Assembly: GCA_002683825.1 (NCBI GenBank) | Contig: NYUD01000049.1 | Location: 50,260 to 114,259 of the forward strand | Source of the DNA: Planctomycetota bacterium | GTDB lineage: Bacteria; Planctomycetota; UBA1135; GCA-002686595 | DNA length: 64,000 nt | Direction of reading: 5' to 3' | Part shown: in pieces, positions 28,014 to 37,723 of the stretch | Layout: every line of letters begins with the position of its first letter | Position numbering within the stretch: the stretch's first letter is position 1 | The notes under the pieces: model-generated | The model's input: the letters and a program-made list of their open reading frames with translations, nothing else | What the model was told of the DNA's origin: nothing | Databases searched by the model: none | Program-made: the position numbers and the translations under genes

Positions 28014-28871
28014 ATGTGGCCCCTCAGGCTGTCCCTACTCGCAGCTCTCTGGTGCGGCGCGAGTTGCTCCGTCATTCCCATCGAACCGAACAGTTCCACG
28101 GGCCAAGAGAACCCCTGGGGTATGGCTTTCGGCGATTCGCCGGAACAGGCACGATTTCTGGCGGAAATCATCGAGCAGGTACTCCCGGTCTATCGAGAGC
28201 TCGCAGGGTTCAAGGATCGCCCCTTACGCGCTCACCTGACCAACGAGGATCTCCGAGACCACCTGAACGGTCTGTCCGTCGAACCCTGGATCGGACGGGC
28301 TTGGATCGCGATCGAGGCCGGTTCTTCCAATGTCCCGAATACGGTGGCGCACGAGCTTGCCCACTTCTACTTCCACGATTTTCAGTCCCTGTTCCCCGCG
28401 GTGGTGGCCGAGGGCATCTCGGATGAACTCGCCGACTCTGTTTTCCGAGATCAACCGAACTTCGATCTGAAGTTGATCACGGCCGCCGTCAGCTACCTCG
28501 ATAGGTTCACGATCCGCGTGTCGGGTAAAGCAGCGAAGGAAAGTCTTTATTACCTGGTGCAGGAGGTCTCTCCGATCGAGGAGGTGCTGTCCTTGACGCG
28601 ACACCAGAACTTCTCCGCCGATCCCCGCGCGATGGCCAGCAACTACGGAGTCGGATGGATGCTCGTCCGGGTGATAGGCTACGACGGTCTCGTCGAGCTT
28701 GCACAGAGGTGCCGGCATGCGGGACTCGACCGCGTGCCGATCGAGTGGCTCCTGTCCGCAGCAAACCTCGCCCCCCTGAATCAGAAGAACCTGTCGATGG
28801 CCTTCGGACGCGCCTTGGGAATTCGGAACTTCCGACACGGACAATCTCTGACGATTACGTTGTCCGGGTAG
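28014..28871 (+). CDS. Exported putative zinc metallopeptidase
   Basis: A 285-residue protein with an N-terminal signal (LSLLAALWCGASCS, possibly a lipoprotein signal). A zinc-peptidase signature HELAH lies at 113-117, and Glu133 in AEGISDELAD, 16 residues after the second His, is the likely third ligand as in gluzincins. The rest is helical, without a named family that I recognise. It would act in the periplasm or at the surface. Transcription likely starts next to the ATG (TAGAAT at 28002). It lies upstream of sfsA with a 60-base gap; a functional link is not evident. Confidence 0.7.
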   Translation: MWPLRLSLLAALWCGASCSVIPIEPNSSTGQENPWGMAFGDSPEQARFLAEIIEQVLPVYRELAGFKDRPLRAHLTNEDLRDHLNGLSVEPWIGRAWIAIEAGSSNVPNTVAHELAHFYFHDFQSLFPAVVAEGISDELADSVFRDQPNFDLKLITAAVSYLDRFTIRVSGKAAKESLYYLVQEVSPIEEVLSLTRHQNFSADPRAMASNYGVGWMLVRVIGYDGLVELAQRCRHAGLDRVPIEWLLSAANLAPLNQKNLSMAFGRALGIRNFRHGQSLTITLSG

Positions 28872-28931
28872 ACGCGGTGAATGCCGGTATTGTCGTTGTG
28901 TTCGGTTCCAACGCCAGTACGTTACCGTCCC

Positions 28932-29684
28932 ATGCGTTTTCCCGAGCCGCCCCTCGAAGCCCGTTTTCTTCGTCGGTACAAACGCTTCTTCGCCGACGTC
29001 GAGTTACCTGATGGGGAGGTGCTGACCGCCCACTGCCCGAACACCGGCGGGCTCTTGGGCTGCCTGCAGGAGGGCGCGGGCGTATGGTTGCGTGATTCGA
29101 AGAGTGACACGCGCAAACTTCGCTATACGTGGCAGGCCATTCAGGTCGGCGGCACGTGGATCAACGTGGATACATCATTGCCCAACCGTGTCGTGGCGGA
29201 GGCCATGCAGGCCGGCCAAATTCCAGGCTTCAACGGCAAAGGACTCCGCCGCGAGGTCCCCTATGGAAAGAACAGTCGCATCGACCTACTTCTGACCGAA
29301 CCCGATGGCCGTCCCTGCTATGTCGAAGTGAAGAGCACCACGTTGATCGATGGCGAGATTGCGTTCTTCCCGGACGCTGTCACCGAACGCGGGCGAAAGC
29401 ATCTCGGCGAACTCGCGCGCCTCGCCCGTCGGGGTGTACGCGCCGTGCAATTTTTTTTCGTAAGCCGCAACGACGCGCAGACACTTCAGCCCGCCGATGC
29501 GATCGATCGCGAGTACGGCAAGGCGTTACGACGCGCAGTCCGTGCAGGCGTCGAAGTACACGCCTGGAGCTCGCACGTAAGACGAGAGGAGCTCGCCCTC
29601 GATCGCGAACTCCCGTTCGTGCTCCCTCCCCTCCCAAGACCCCCTGCCAAAGGCCGTCCCTTGGCGGAAGGAGGCGCAAAATGA
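28932..29684 (+). CDS. sfsA: SfsA family nuclease-like protein
   Basis: A 250-residue member of the SfsA family (named for sugar fermentation stimulation; now seen as a PD-(D/E)XK nuclease-like, DNA-binding fold). The N-terminal region has FVDVxLxxG-like FADVELPDGEVLTAHCPNTGG, and the nuclease-like core has RIDLLLTE and CYVEVKSTTL, followed by FPDAVTERGRKHLGEL. The C-terminal 20 residues (PPLPRPPAKGRPLAEGG) extend past the usual end. Its stop overlaps the start of the LOG-family gene as ATGA. The biological role of SfsA in this organism is unknown. Confidence 0.92.
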   Translation: MRFPEPPLEARFLRRYKRFFADVELPDGEVLTAHCPNTGGLLGCLQEGAGVWLRDSKSDTRKLRYTWQAIQVGGTWINVDTSLPNRVVAEAMQAGQIPGFNGKGLRREVPYGKNSRIDLLLTEPDGRPCYVEVKSTTLIDGEIAFFPDAVTERGRKHLGELARLARRGVRAVQFFFVSRNDAQTLQPADAIDREYGKALRRAVRAGVEVHAWSSHVRREELALDRELPFVLPPLPRPPAKGRPLAEGGAK

Positions 29685-30271
29685 CGTCGATACGGAGCCT
29701 TTGTGTCTTCACGGGATCGAGTATTGGAACGCGCCCGGAGTACCGCGATGTCGCCCGCGAGCTGGGGACGATGCTCGGTGAACGCGGGATCCGGCTCGTT
29801 TTCGGGGGCGGTCGCGTCGGCCTGATGGGAGTCATCGCGGACGCAACGCTTGCCGCCGGAGGCGAGGCCATCGGCGTCATTCCCCGGTGCCTGCAGGCCA
29901 GGGAAGTCGCCCACGATGCTCTCACACAACTCGAGGTCGTCGAGACGATGCACGAACGCAAGGCGCGCATGGCGGAGCTATCCGACGCCTTCCTGGCGAT
30001 GCCCGGAGGGTTGGGAACCTGTGAGGAACTCTTCGAAGTGCTGACCTGGGCCCAGCTGGGAATCCACAGGAAGCCGTGCGGACTCCTGAACGTGGCGGGA
30101 TACTACTTTCCGTTGATGGCTTTCCTGAGACGTTCCATGGAGGAGGGATTCGTCGCACCGGAGCACCGCGAGCTGATCCTCGTCGACGGAGATCCGGCTG
30201 CTTTGTTGGCCCGCTTCGATGGGTATGACCCCCCCGATTTTGAGGAGTGGATGGACGCCAGGAAGTCCTGA
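29681..30271 (+). CDS. LOG-family nucleotide phosphoribohydrolase
   Basis: A 196-residue TIGR00730/LOG protein. The two family motifs are present: GGGRVGLMG near residues 45-53 and PGGLGTCEE near 107-115. Members cleave the ribose-5'-phosphate from nucleotides such as AMP or cytokinin nucleotides, yielding free base; bacterial copies are best viewed as nucleotide phosphoribohydrolases whose true substrate is uncertain. The family keeps Arg and Glu residues around the second motif (HERKARM before it), as seen here. It overlaps the sfsA stop by four bases, so translation is probably coupled. Confidence 0.9.
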   Translation: MTSIRSLCVFTGSSIGTRPEYRDVARELGTMLGERGIRLVFGGGRVGLMGVIADATLAAGGEAIGVIPRCLQAREVAHDALTQLEVVETMHERKARMAELSDAFLAMPGGLGTCEELFEVLTWAQLGIHRKPCGLLNVAGYYFPLMAFLRRSMEEGFVAPEHRELILVDGDPAALLARFDGYDPPDFEEWMDARKS

Positions 30272-30303
30272 TGGGCCCCACATACCGAGGCCGACCCTTC
30301 GCG

Positions 30304-33300
30304 TTAGAGCTGAAACTCAATTCCGCGGAACGATTTTGCCGTCGAGGGCATCTTCCACGACGAAATCGAGAACCTCTCGAATACCGGATCCAGCGAGGTG
30401 TGCTCCGGCGAAGGCGTGAGGACCGCCTGCACGCTCAGGCGCAGCTCTAGTTGATCATCCGGCTGCACAGGGACTCCGCCGAAACTGAAGGAGACCTGTG
30501 CCCTTCCCGAGTCGTCCGTCGCCGGCGAGAGCAGGAACGGCCCCGGCAAGGCGTTGTACTCCGCGATCGTGATCGTCTGGTCCGGCTCGATGGTGCGAAT
30601 GTCGAAATCCTGTACGAGCTGCAGCGAGGTCACGTTGGGAGAGATCTGCCAAGGCTGGTCCGGCATCAGCCGGTGCATGACCTGAAGGACCACCACTTGG
30701 CCTGGAGCGGCCGCCTGGAAGGGCGCGTCACGCTCGAACTCGACCAGAACCTCGGCCGTCGCGTCGAGCATGTTGCCCGAAGGCACCGTCGAGGCCCACT
30801 GGAGGTCGTTGATTTCCACCGCCTCGATGTTGGTGCAGCTCTCGAGCATCGTGAAGGCCAGCTGGACGGTCGTGTCGTTGCCGCTCAGATCGATTGCACG
30901 GATATCCGCCGTGTAGGTGTTGGTAACCCCGTCCGTACTCGAGGGGTCGAGTCCCTGGACCACCACCGTATGGCGCTTCGCAGGAGCGAAGACCTCGGTC
31001 TTGTGGCTCGGGCCACCGGCCACCGCCGTATCGACGTCCAGCGTCACCGGTTCGTCCGTCTCGATGAAGAACTTGGCGTACGTCGCGCCGACGTGGTCCA
31101 GGCGGGGATAGCCGAAAATCACGATCGGATCGTTCGTGTCGGGGACCGTCGTGTTGGGCAGCAAGGGGTTCGCTCCGTGAGCGACTTCGTACCCATCGGG
31201 GAACGAGTCGCCATCGGAATCGATGTCGTCAGGATCCGTTCCCAGGAGGAGCTCCTCTTCGTCCCGTAGGCCGTCACCATCCGGATCGAAAGCCCAACGT
31301 CGCCCGTCGCCCATCGGCACGCCGAGGAAGAGGTTGTTGGCATTACCCAGAGACGCCGACCCGGAGAACTGGGCCAACGTCAACTGCGGCAGACCCGCAA
31401 CGTTGCTTTCGAAGAAGCCTTCGCTACCACCCACTCCGGGGAAGTACAGCCAACGCAGCTCCCTGCTTTGGCCCTGAATCGTGGTTGTACCGGAAACGAC
31501 AACATCGATCCAACCGCGTTTCACCTGCTGGAAGAGGAGATTTCGAATGCGATTTTCCGACGCCTGTGTACCGACGCTCGTCAGGTGTACGGAGGTGTGG
31601 GCGGCCGGAGCGGTGCCCTGGTCGAATTGGTGCATGAATGCGGCAATGTCGGTACGTTGCTGTTCGGTCAAGACGACAAAGGCATTGGCGAAGTCGAAGA
31701 GGTCGAGAATATTGCCAGAGTGCAGGAACCCATAGCCTCCCCGTGGCACCGGTAACGAATTGGGCAGGGCCGGATCGGAAAGGAACACGATGTCCTGATC
31801 CTTGTGGTTCATCTGGCGCAGATGCGCCACACCCACGTTTCGTGCCCGCGCAATGTCGGGCACGGAGTCGGGCACGGACAGACCCTGTGCGCCGTTTGGC
31901 AACGAGTGACAGTCGGCGCAACTGAACGGCCCATCCGACGGAAGGTCGATGAAGTGATCCTGGCCTCGAACCGCTGACCCGGAGAGACCGTTGCGGAAGA
32001 TCTGGGCCGTCTGCGAATCGTCCAGGATTCGTTTCTTGTGCTGGTTATGGTTGGCGTGCGGCTGTAGCGAAAAGACAAACTCGACAAAGTCGTCCAGATC
32101 GCCGCCGGGACTCTCATCCAGCGGGGCAGCGTGACCCAGAAGTCCGGGGAAAGCCCCGTTGAAGTCCGGCAGGAAACGCTCTTCGCGCCAGTGGTAGGCG
32201 GGGGTGTCCTGAATCCCGATCAGACTCTGGGTAACCATGATGTCTTTCGGGTCGTCATCGAGATCGGAAAGCTTCCAGGCCAGGCCGTCGGCCGCACCGG
32301 CGGCATGGCACGATGCACAGGTGCTCCTTCCGTTCAGCGAGGGGTGCGCGTCGTAGAAAATCCGCCGACCGTTTTTCACATCCTGTGGTGTGGGATCCAC
32401 CCCCAAGTTCAGGGGAAGCGGTGTCAGCAACAGGTCGTTCAGGGAGTAAACGAGGATCTTGTTCGTGCCCCAGCAATAGACCGCCAGCAACGTGCCCGTC
32501 TCCGGATCGACGGCTAGATCCCGCGGAATCGAACCTCTCGGAAGTGAGATGTTCGCCACCCGGTTCCCGAAAGGGTCCAAGAGGGCGACCAGATCGCCTG
32601 TCGAGCTGGCGATACCGGCCCACCCGGCGAGCGCGTCGTTCGTCGGTGGAACGAAAGCCAGCGCGTAGGGAAAGGACACCGATGTCTCGGAGGAATACTG
32701 CGCTCCTGCCGTGGAGGGGTCGTTGTCGTCGAGATCGATGATGCGGTCAGGAAGATCCCGGGGGACACCCAGCGCCGAGGGGGCGAATATCGCGAGATTG
32801 TTACTGGCGAAGATGCCGCGCAACTCATCCTCGCCACGTTGTCCCGGCAAGTCGTTGTGCAGATCGACTGTCAGCGCCCAGTACTCGTTGGTCAGCGGGT
32901 TGCGAGCGTGCTCCAACATCAGTGTCCCCGCCTCGCGACCTGACGGCAGAACAGGCGGCGAGGCCCCTCCTACCAAGGGGAGAACCAGGAGGTCTTCGTC
33001 CGGCAGACCTCCGTTGGCAAATCCACTGACATTGACGATTTCGCCGGTAGCCTGTTCGCGCGTGAATTCGACGCCAATGGCCCCTGGTAAGGGGGCGGTG
33101 TTGTTGCCCGAAAGCATGGGGGCAACGACCAGTACACGCTCCAGAGAAATCGGATGCGTGTCGAGGTACATGAACCGCGGCTGCTCGCCGGGGATTTCAT
33201 GGCGCTCGAGCTCGACGATGTTGTTTGTATTGTTGAGGTCGAGCGCGATGACAAGGTTCTCGGCCTGTGACGAGATGTAGGCGATGCCGGTCGTCTCATC

Positions 33301-33732
33301 CATGATCAGATCGCCTGGCTCGCTCGGAAGCTCATGGTGCCCCAATACCTCGCCGGTGAATCGATCGTGAATGGCAAGCGAGTGTGTAGCGCCGCCTAAA
33401 ACGACCACGCGATCGCCCCAAACATCCATCGAGACGGGATTGTTCAGGGTCGGCCAGCTAGCCTCCGGGTCGGCGGTCACATCGACGTGGCGCACCAAGC
33501 GGCTGCCGTGCGTGTTGATCGCGTAGAGGTTGCCGTCGCTCGAGAAATCCATCCCCCGCACGGTCTCCACGTTGAAGTTCGTGTAGTCGCGGAAGTTGTT
33601 TGTGACCTTCTTATATGCGCCCTTCAGCGGCGGAAAGGGCATGTGCTCGATCTTGTTCGTTTGCCCGGAGACTATTGATGCAAGGATCAATCCGGTCGAG
33701 ATAATGGCGCGGTGAAGGCGAAACGCTCTCAT
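30304..33732 (-). CDS. Giant exported di-haem cytochrome c / beta-propeller protein
   Basis: An 1142-residue protein with a signal peptide (AIISTGLILASIVSGQ). Residues about 50-450 are WD/YVTN-like propeller repeats. Two c-type haem sites follow, CASCH at 472-476 and CADCH at 605-609, in a region resembling di-haem cytochrome c peroxidases. A calcium-binding thrombospondin type 3 stretch comes next (about 814-850; DPDGDGLRDEEE, DSDGDSFPDGYE), then Ig-like beta domains to the end. It probably moves electrons outside the cytoplasm; peroxidase activity is not shown by the sequence. It is the last gene of a minus-strand group with the membrane protein and M1 peptidase. The start at 33732 is chosen for the signal peptide. 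Confidence 0.85.
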   Translation of the reverse strand: MRAFRLHRAIISTGLILASIVSGQTNKIEHMPFPPLKGAYKKVTNNFRDYTNFNVETVRGMDFSSDGNLYAINTHGSRLVRHVDVTADPEASWPTLNNPVSMDVWGDRVVVLGGATHSLAIHDRFTGEVLGHHELPSEPGDLIMDETTGIAYISSQAENLVIALDLNNTNNIVELERHEIPGEQPRFMYLDTHPISLERVLVVAPMLSGNNTAPLPGAIGVEFTREQATGEIVNVSGFANGGLPDEDLLVLPLVGGASPPVLPSGREAGTLMLEHARNPLTNEYWALTVDLHNDLPGQRGEDELRGIFASNNLAIFAPSALGVPRDLPDRIIDLDDNDPSTAGAQYSSETSVSFPYALAFVPPTNDALAGWAGIASSTGDLVALLDPFGNRVANISLPRGSIPRDLAVDPETGTLLAVYCWGTNKILVYSLNDLLLTPLPLNLGVDPTPQDVKNGRRIFYDAHPSLNGRSTCASCHAAGAADGLAWKLSDLDDDPKDIMVTQSLIGIQDTPAYHWREERFLPDFNGAFPGLLGHAAPLDESPGGDLDDFVEFVFSLQPHANHNQHKKRILDDSQTAQIFRNGLSGSAVRGQDHFIDLPSDGPFSCADCHSLPNGAQGLSVPDSVPDIARARNVGVAHLRQMNHKDQDIVFLSDPALPNSLPVPRGGYGFLHSGNILDLFDFANAFVVLTEQQRTDIAAFMHQFDQGTAPAAHTSVHLTSVGTQASENRIRNLLFQQVKRGWIDVVVSGTTTIQGQSRELRWLYFPGVGGSEGFFESNVAGLPQLTLAQFSGSASLGNANNLFLGVPMGDGRRWAFDPDGDGLRDEEELLLGTDPDDIDSDGDSFPDGYEVAHGANPLLPNTTVPDTNDPIVIFGYPRLDHVGATYAKFFIETDEPVTLDVDTAVAGGPSHKTEVFAPAKRHTVVVQGLDPSSTDGVTNTYTADIRAIDLSGNDTTVQLAFTMLESCTNIEAVEINDLQWASTVPSGNMLDATAEVLVEFERDAPFQAAAPGQVVVLQVMHRLMPDQPWQISPNVTSLQLVQDFDIRTIEPDQTITIAEYNALPGPFLLSPATDDSGRAQVSFSFGGVPVQPDDQLELRLSVQAVLTPSPEHTSLDPVFERFSISSWKMPSTAKSFRGIEFQL

Positions 33733-33867
33733 TCTCGTGCTCCTCTGGGACGGCGGCTTCCATCTGGGGGGGTCCAGATGGATTGGCCGTACGGCGGGAA
33801 GACTAGTTTCAGAAAACGAGGGTTTTTTCTTCGCCTCGGTCGGATCACCGATCCGCAATCGTCCGGG

Positions 33868-34887
33868 CTAGATCGAGACGCCGTAGTCGTCGGCGTCGTC
33901 GATCGGGTACTGCGGACCGCCGGGTCCGCCGACGCGACTGGCCCAGGGGTCGGGTTGCGCTAGCGGCGGAACAACACGGAGACTGACGGTCACGGCGGCG
34001 TGGTAGCGGGCGCCCAAGGTGACTGTTTGAAACAGAAGGGCCACCTGAGCGAGGAGGAACAGCAAGGCGATGCTCCCCCAACCCGAGAGTTCATCCAGCC
34101 CGCCGTTGAAGCCGTAGGAAAACCGGCCGACACCTAGAACCACGAGAACCTCCAAGAGGAGCAGAAGCGCGAAGGGCCGCAAGGTCTGAACGGGATGAGA
34201 GATGAAGAGTCCCATCGTGCAAAGGCCCGCCCACAAAGCCGAGCGCGTGTTCTGCAGCGCCATGCGCGTGCGTGTGTAGTCTCCCCATGCAAACAGAAGT
34301 GCGACGAGGAGCGCATAGGTGCCGGCCTGTAGCCACCCCACCCACAGCGCGCTGCTCTCCGACACAAGTACTTCGAGACTTCCATCTTCTGCGCCGAAGA
34401 AAAGGTTCATCAGAACCTTGAACGGCCATCCGTAGACAACCCACCCCGCAAACGACAAGAGCAGGAGCGACAAGACGATCAGCCGGGCAAATCGCCAGAA
34501 GTAACGTGCACCACCCCAAAAAAACCGGCGGAGCGAATAACTCTTGGCGCGCTCCAGAAAGACCTGTAACCAACCTCCGGCGCAGAACGTACGGAAGAGG
34601 ATGACGCAGATCCCGAGCATCGCCGCGAGGGCTCCGCTTTGCGTTTTCAAAGCATCGAGGTCATCGCGGTGGTCGAAGCGGAAGGTCTCGCTCATCGTCG
34701 CGAACAGGCTGCCCGGTGCGTAGGACGAAGCCAGCGTCGTCGTGAACCAAGCCTTCCACGGCAGGGCCATCACAATCGCCAACGTAAGTGGGACGCTCCA
34801 GCAAAAGAGCCAGAGCGCCGGCCGCTTGAACGCGGCACGCAACGAATGCCAGAACTGAAAGAGACGGGGGCGGCCTCGCTGGTCCAT
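33868..34887 (-). CDS. Multi-pass membrane protein, unknown
   Basis: A 339-residue protein with about six hydrophobic segments (roughly residues 25-45, 95-115, 135-160, 185-210, 235-255 and 270-300) and a Pro/Asp-rich tail (PLAQPDPWASRVGG). I recognise no family motif. It begins two bases after the stop of the M1 peptidase gene, so the two are cotranscribed and perhaps act together at the membrane. The start at 34887 is the first ATG after that stop. Charged loops such as RAKSYSLRRF lie between helices. The function is unknown. Confidence 0.75.
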   Translation of the reverse strand: MDQRGRPRLFQFWHSLRAAFKRPALWLFCWSVPLTLAIVMALPWKAWFTTTLASSYAPGSLFATMSETFRFDHRDDLDALKTQSGALAAMLGICVILFRTFCAGGWLQVFLERAKSYSLRRFFWGGARYFWRFARLIVLSLLLLSFAGWVVYGWPFKVLMNLFFGAEDGSLEVLVSESSALWVGWLQAGTYALLVALLFAWGDYTRTRMALQNTRSALWAGLCTMGLFISHPVQTLRPFALLLLLEVLVVLGVGRFSYGFNGGLDELSGWGSIALLFLLAQVALLFQTVTLGARYHAAVTVSLRVVPPLAQPDPWASRVGGPGGPQYPIDDADDYGVSI

Positions 34888-34889
34888 GT

Positions 34890-37478
34890 CTAGCCTCCGA
34901 TGCCTCCGACCCAGTGGAAATAGCGTTGGTACTGGGACAGAACACGTTCCCCCCAGCGCCACGGCGCCACCGTATCGGCCTCGTCGAACCAGGAGTTGTT
35001 CGACATGTCCTCATCGATGTAGTAGCCGCGCTCCGGATCGATTTCGACCGAGATGAGCTTTTCCCGTCGTTTGAACTCGAGCTTCATCCATCGTTCGCGT
35101 TGCTGTTCCTCCCGGGTCCAGATGAGCTCTTCGACGATCTTCTCGGGCTCGGCTCCCTCTTCGGCATCTCCGCTCGGTGGAGCCTGGAAGGTCAGCCGGA
35201 TCGGAACGGGCAAACATAGCTCGCCCTCGTTGCGGAACGTGATCTCGGTCAGCCAGATCGTGCGCTCATGACCGTTATCGTTCGTCTCGGAGGTGGGCCT
35301 CTCGAGGAAGGCTCCCCCTTCGCTTTGGAAGAACCCCTCGGCATCGGGTCGCTCCCTTTGGTCGACCGAAACGCTCCAATCGACCGTTCCACGACTTCGG
35401 AAGAGTTCTTCGAAGTACCAGTCGATCTCGACCTCGGCTCCCGCCTGGAAGCTGGAGTAGAAGTCCTGCGGGTAGGGGTGGTCGTAGCGCCATTCACGCG
35501 AGAAGTGCCGCATTCCGCGCATGAAAGGCGCATCGCCGATCACCGCGGACAACGAGCGCAAAGCCACCGCCGGCCGCCGATAGCTGTTCGTGCGATAGGA
35601 CATCCGATCGACGTACTCCCAGCCATTGGTGTCAATCGGATCGCTGGAGGGATCGCTCAGGTATCCCGATCGGTCGGCCCAGCGCGGATCTGTGAACTCA
35701 CGCACGAAGGTGAAGGACGGCTGGTCGCGCCACCAGTCCAGAAAACCCGATGCACGGATCGGCTTCCAGCGCGGATCGTAGAAATAGGGAAGTGGAATGC
35801 GAACGTCGCGCAGCGCGAGCGCATCCGCAAGCGCGTACCCTCCTAGATCATCGGAGCCGTGGGATCCGGCCAGGCTAGCGACACGCACGCCGTCGACGGG
35901 AAGGCCCGCATATTTCGTCGTCGATCGGCGAGGTCCATAGACACGCCAAAGGACCTCGGAATCGGTGAACGAGTTGAGTCCCTCGTCGATCCAGGCCGCC
36001 TCGAACTCGTTGTTGCCGACCAGCCCGTACCAGAACTGATGACCGCACTCGTGAATCGTGACGCCCTCCGGCCGGTGCATATCCTCGGTGGAGAGCATCC
36101 GTGTTCCGCAGGTAAAGATCGTCGGGTACTCCATCCCGCCAGCGGCGTCCCCGCCCCAGGGGGGGTCGACCACCGTCACGTGCTGATATGGGTATTCGCC
36201 AAACCACAGCCCGTAGAAAAACAGGGCCGCGCTGGTGGCGCGAAAATGCCGTTCGACCTGGTCTTCACGCTCGGGGTGCACCAGCACCGTCACATCCACG
36301 GGCCGTAAGACCAAGTCCTCGTCGTCACCGAAGGCCTCGCGAGCCCGTTCGATTTCCTCGGGGTAGTCCTCGGCCCACTCATCGAACTTGAAGATGAACT
36401 GTTTGACGACGAAACGGGGATCCGCCGTCCAGGCAAAATCGTGCACCAAGGGCTTCTTGCCGAAGGCATCGGTGCTGCTTTGGTCCCTGGAAGAGGGCGC
36501 GGCGAAGCGAACCTCGAGTCGCCCCCCTTCGGTACGCTCGCCTTCCCCGATCCCCGAACCGAACACCTTTCCCCGGTATTCGATCGGCAGGTTCAGCGTG
36601 ACGTCGTAGTTGCCAAAGTCGGCGTACCACTCGGTATTTCTGTGAAACTGGTGCGCGTTCCAACCTCGCTCCGGCTCGTAGACCCCGAGTTTCGGGAACC
36701 ACTGGGCGACCATCAAGAAGTCGTCCTTGTACCCGGTGCGGACACGAACGCGCGGCAGTTGTACTTCCCAATCGAGCACGACTTTGATCGTCTCGCCGGA
36801 TGGCAAGGGGCGTGGCAGATCGACGCTGAACACGGTGCGGTCGTCGGGGTTGCCGTCATCCGGCCTTCGGTATTGGAAGGTGTGCATCAGGTCGGCATCA
36901 CCTTCGTACTGCTCCACGCGAATATCGGTGACCTGCGACCAACCCCAGCCATCCTCGTCCTCGTTCTTGCGCACATCACCCTTCGACTCGCGCATGAACG
37001 TCGAGCGGTTGTTCGAGAAGGCGTTCATGTAAAGGTGGAACCACAGGTCCTCGACGGACTCACCGCTATTGTTCGTCCAGCGCAGCTCGAGTGAACCCTT
37101 CAGCCGCTTGGTCTCACCATCGAGCCTGGCCTCGATCTGGTAGTCGGCGCGATCGGGAATGCGGCGCTCTGACCTGGCCGGTTCCACCGCGAGAACCTCT
37201 TGCAAGACGGGCTCTCCGGCAGGCTCCCCCCCGAGACTCTCCGGGGACTCGGCGGGGATCGCTTCGGAGCCTGCCGTGCGCCTCGCGGAAGAGTCCCCAG
37301 GAACGGTTTGCGCGATGGCCCCTCCGGCCAACGTGGGAAGAACCCAGAAGCCGGCAACCAGCACCCCCGTGGGGAGGCCTGCAACGCGCGTAGTGAGAGT
37401 TCCGCCGCGCCTACGAGAGGGCCTAATCCAAGAGAGCCGTGCCCTCAGGGGGCGCTTGGAGGGAGCGTGCGATCTCAT
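34890..37478 (-). CDS. M1-family metallopeptidase
   Basis: An 862-residue exported zinc aminopeptidase of the M1 family. The N-terminus is basic, then a hydrophobic signal (about 34-57, GVLVAGFWVLPTLAGGAIAQ). The catalytic signature is complete: HECGH at 476-480 and Glu499 in IDEGLNSF with the canonical 18-residue spacing. The exopeptidase motif GxMEN appears as GGMEYP near 450. The C-terminal third is beta-rich and helical without clear motifs. Such proteins trim peptides from the N-terminus. The start is the farthest upstream ATG; an internal start nearer the hydrophobic signal is possible. It is followed at once by the membrane protein gene. Confidence 0.88.
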   Translation of the reverse strand: MRSHAPSKRPLRARLSWIRPSRRRGGTLTTRVAGLPTGVLVAGFWVLPTLAGGAIAQTVPGDSSARRTAGSEAIPAESPESLGGEPAGEPVLQEVLAVEPARSERRIPDRADYQIEARLDGETKRLKGSLELRWTNNSGESVEDLWFHLYMNAFSNNRSTFMRESKGDVRKNEDEDGWGWSQVTDIRVEQYEGDADLMHTFQYRRPDDGNPDDRTVFSVDLPRPLPSGETIKVVLDWEVQLPRVRVRTGYKDDFLMVAQWFPKLGVYEPERGWNAHQFHRNTEWYADFGNYDVTLNLPIEYRGKVFGSGIGEGERTEGGRLEVRFAAPSSRDQSSTDAFGKKPLVHDFAWTADPRFVVKQFIFKFDEWAEDYPEEIERAREAFGDDEDLVLRPVDVTVLVHPEREDQVERHFRATSAALFFYGLWFGEYPYQHVTVVDPPWGGDAAGGMEYPTIFTCGTRMLSTEDMHRPEGVTIHECGHQFWYGLVGNNEFEAAWIDEGLNSFTDSEVLWRVYGPRRSTTKYAGLPVDGVRVASLAGSHGSDDLGGYALADALALRDVRIPLPYFYDPRWKPIRASGFLDWWRDQPSFTFVREFTDPRWADRSGYLSDPSSDPIDTNGWEYVDRMSYRTNSYRRPAVALRSLSAVIGDAPFMRGMRHFSREWRYDHPYPQDFYSSFQAGAEVEIDWYFEELFRSRGTVDWSVSVDQRERPDAEGFFQSEGGAFLERPTSETNDNGHERTIWLTEITFRNEGELCLPVPIRLTFQAPPSGDAEEGAEPEKIVEELIWTREEQQRERWMKLEFKRREKLISVEIDPERGYYIDEDMSNNSWFDEADTVAPWRWGERVLSQYQRYFHWVGGIGG

Positions 37479-37552
37479 GCGAGGAGCCTACCTATTCCAC
37501 TCGTGCGCGGGATACACCTGCCGCTAACGGAGATAGGGGAAACCCCCCTCAT

Positions 37553-37568
37553 CCTCCTGAAAAGGAGG
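37553..37568 (+). promoter_or_regulatory. Shine-Dalgarno-sequestering hairpin
   Basis: CCTCCT, a GAAA tetraloop and AGGAGG form a perfect stem in which the right arm is the Shine-Dalgarno sequence, five bases before an ATG at 37574. It is one of the strongest ribosome-binding sequences in the window. The open frame after it runs antisense to a fliP relic, so what it once controlled is unclear. Confidence 0.4.
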
Positions 37569-37573
37569 GGCAA

Positions 37574-37723
37574 ATGGAAGTCCAAGCACAAAACACCGGC
37601 GAATCGCAAGCCGCTCGCCAGGAAATCATCCAGGCGCAGCGTGATCAATACGCCGCCTGGCTCGCCGGCGCACGCGCGGCCCGGGACGAGGCAGCCGCCC
37701 CAACGGGTGTCCACGGTGCTCCG
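37574..37723 (+). pseudogene. Truncated gene start with strong ribosome site
   Basis: The ATG at 37574 follows AGGAGG with ideal spacing. The first 50 codons encode a hydrophilic helical peptide (QAARQEIIQAQRDQYAAWLAG) with normal high-GC codon use. The frame then stays open to 38404, but from 37724 to 37933 it is the antisense strand of a clear FliP sequence and becomes Arg/His/Pro-rich. I read this as the beginning of an unrecognised gene fused by deletion to the opposite strand of fliP. The alternative, a real 276-residue protein, is less likely. Confidence 0.35.
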
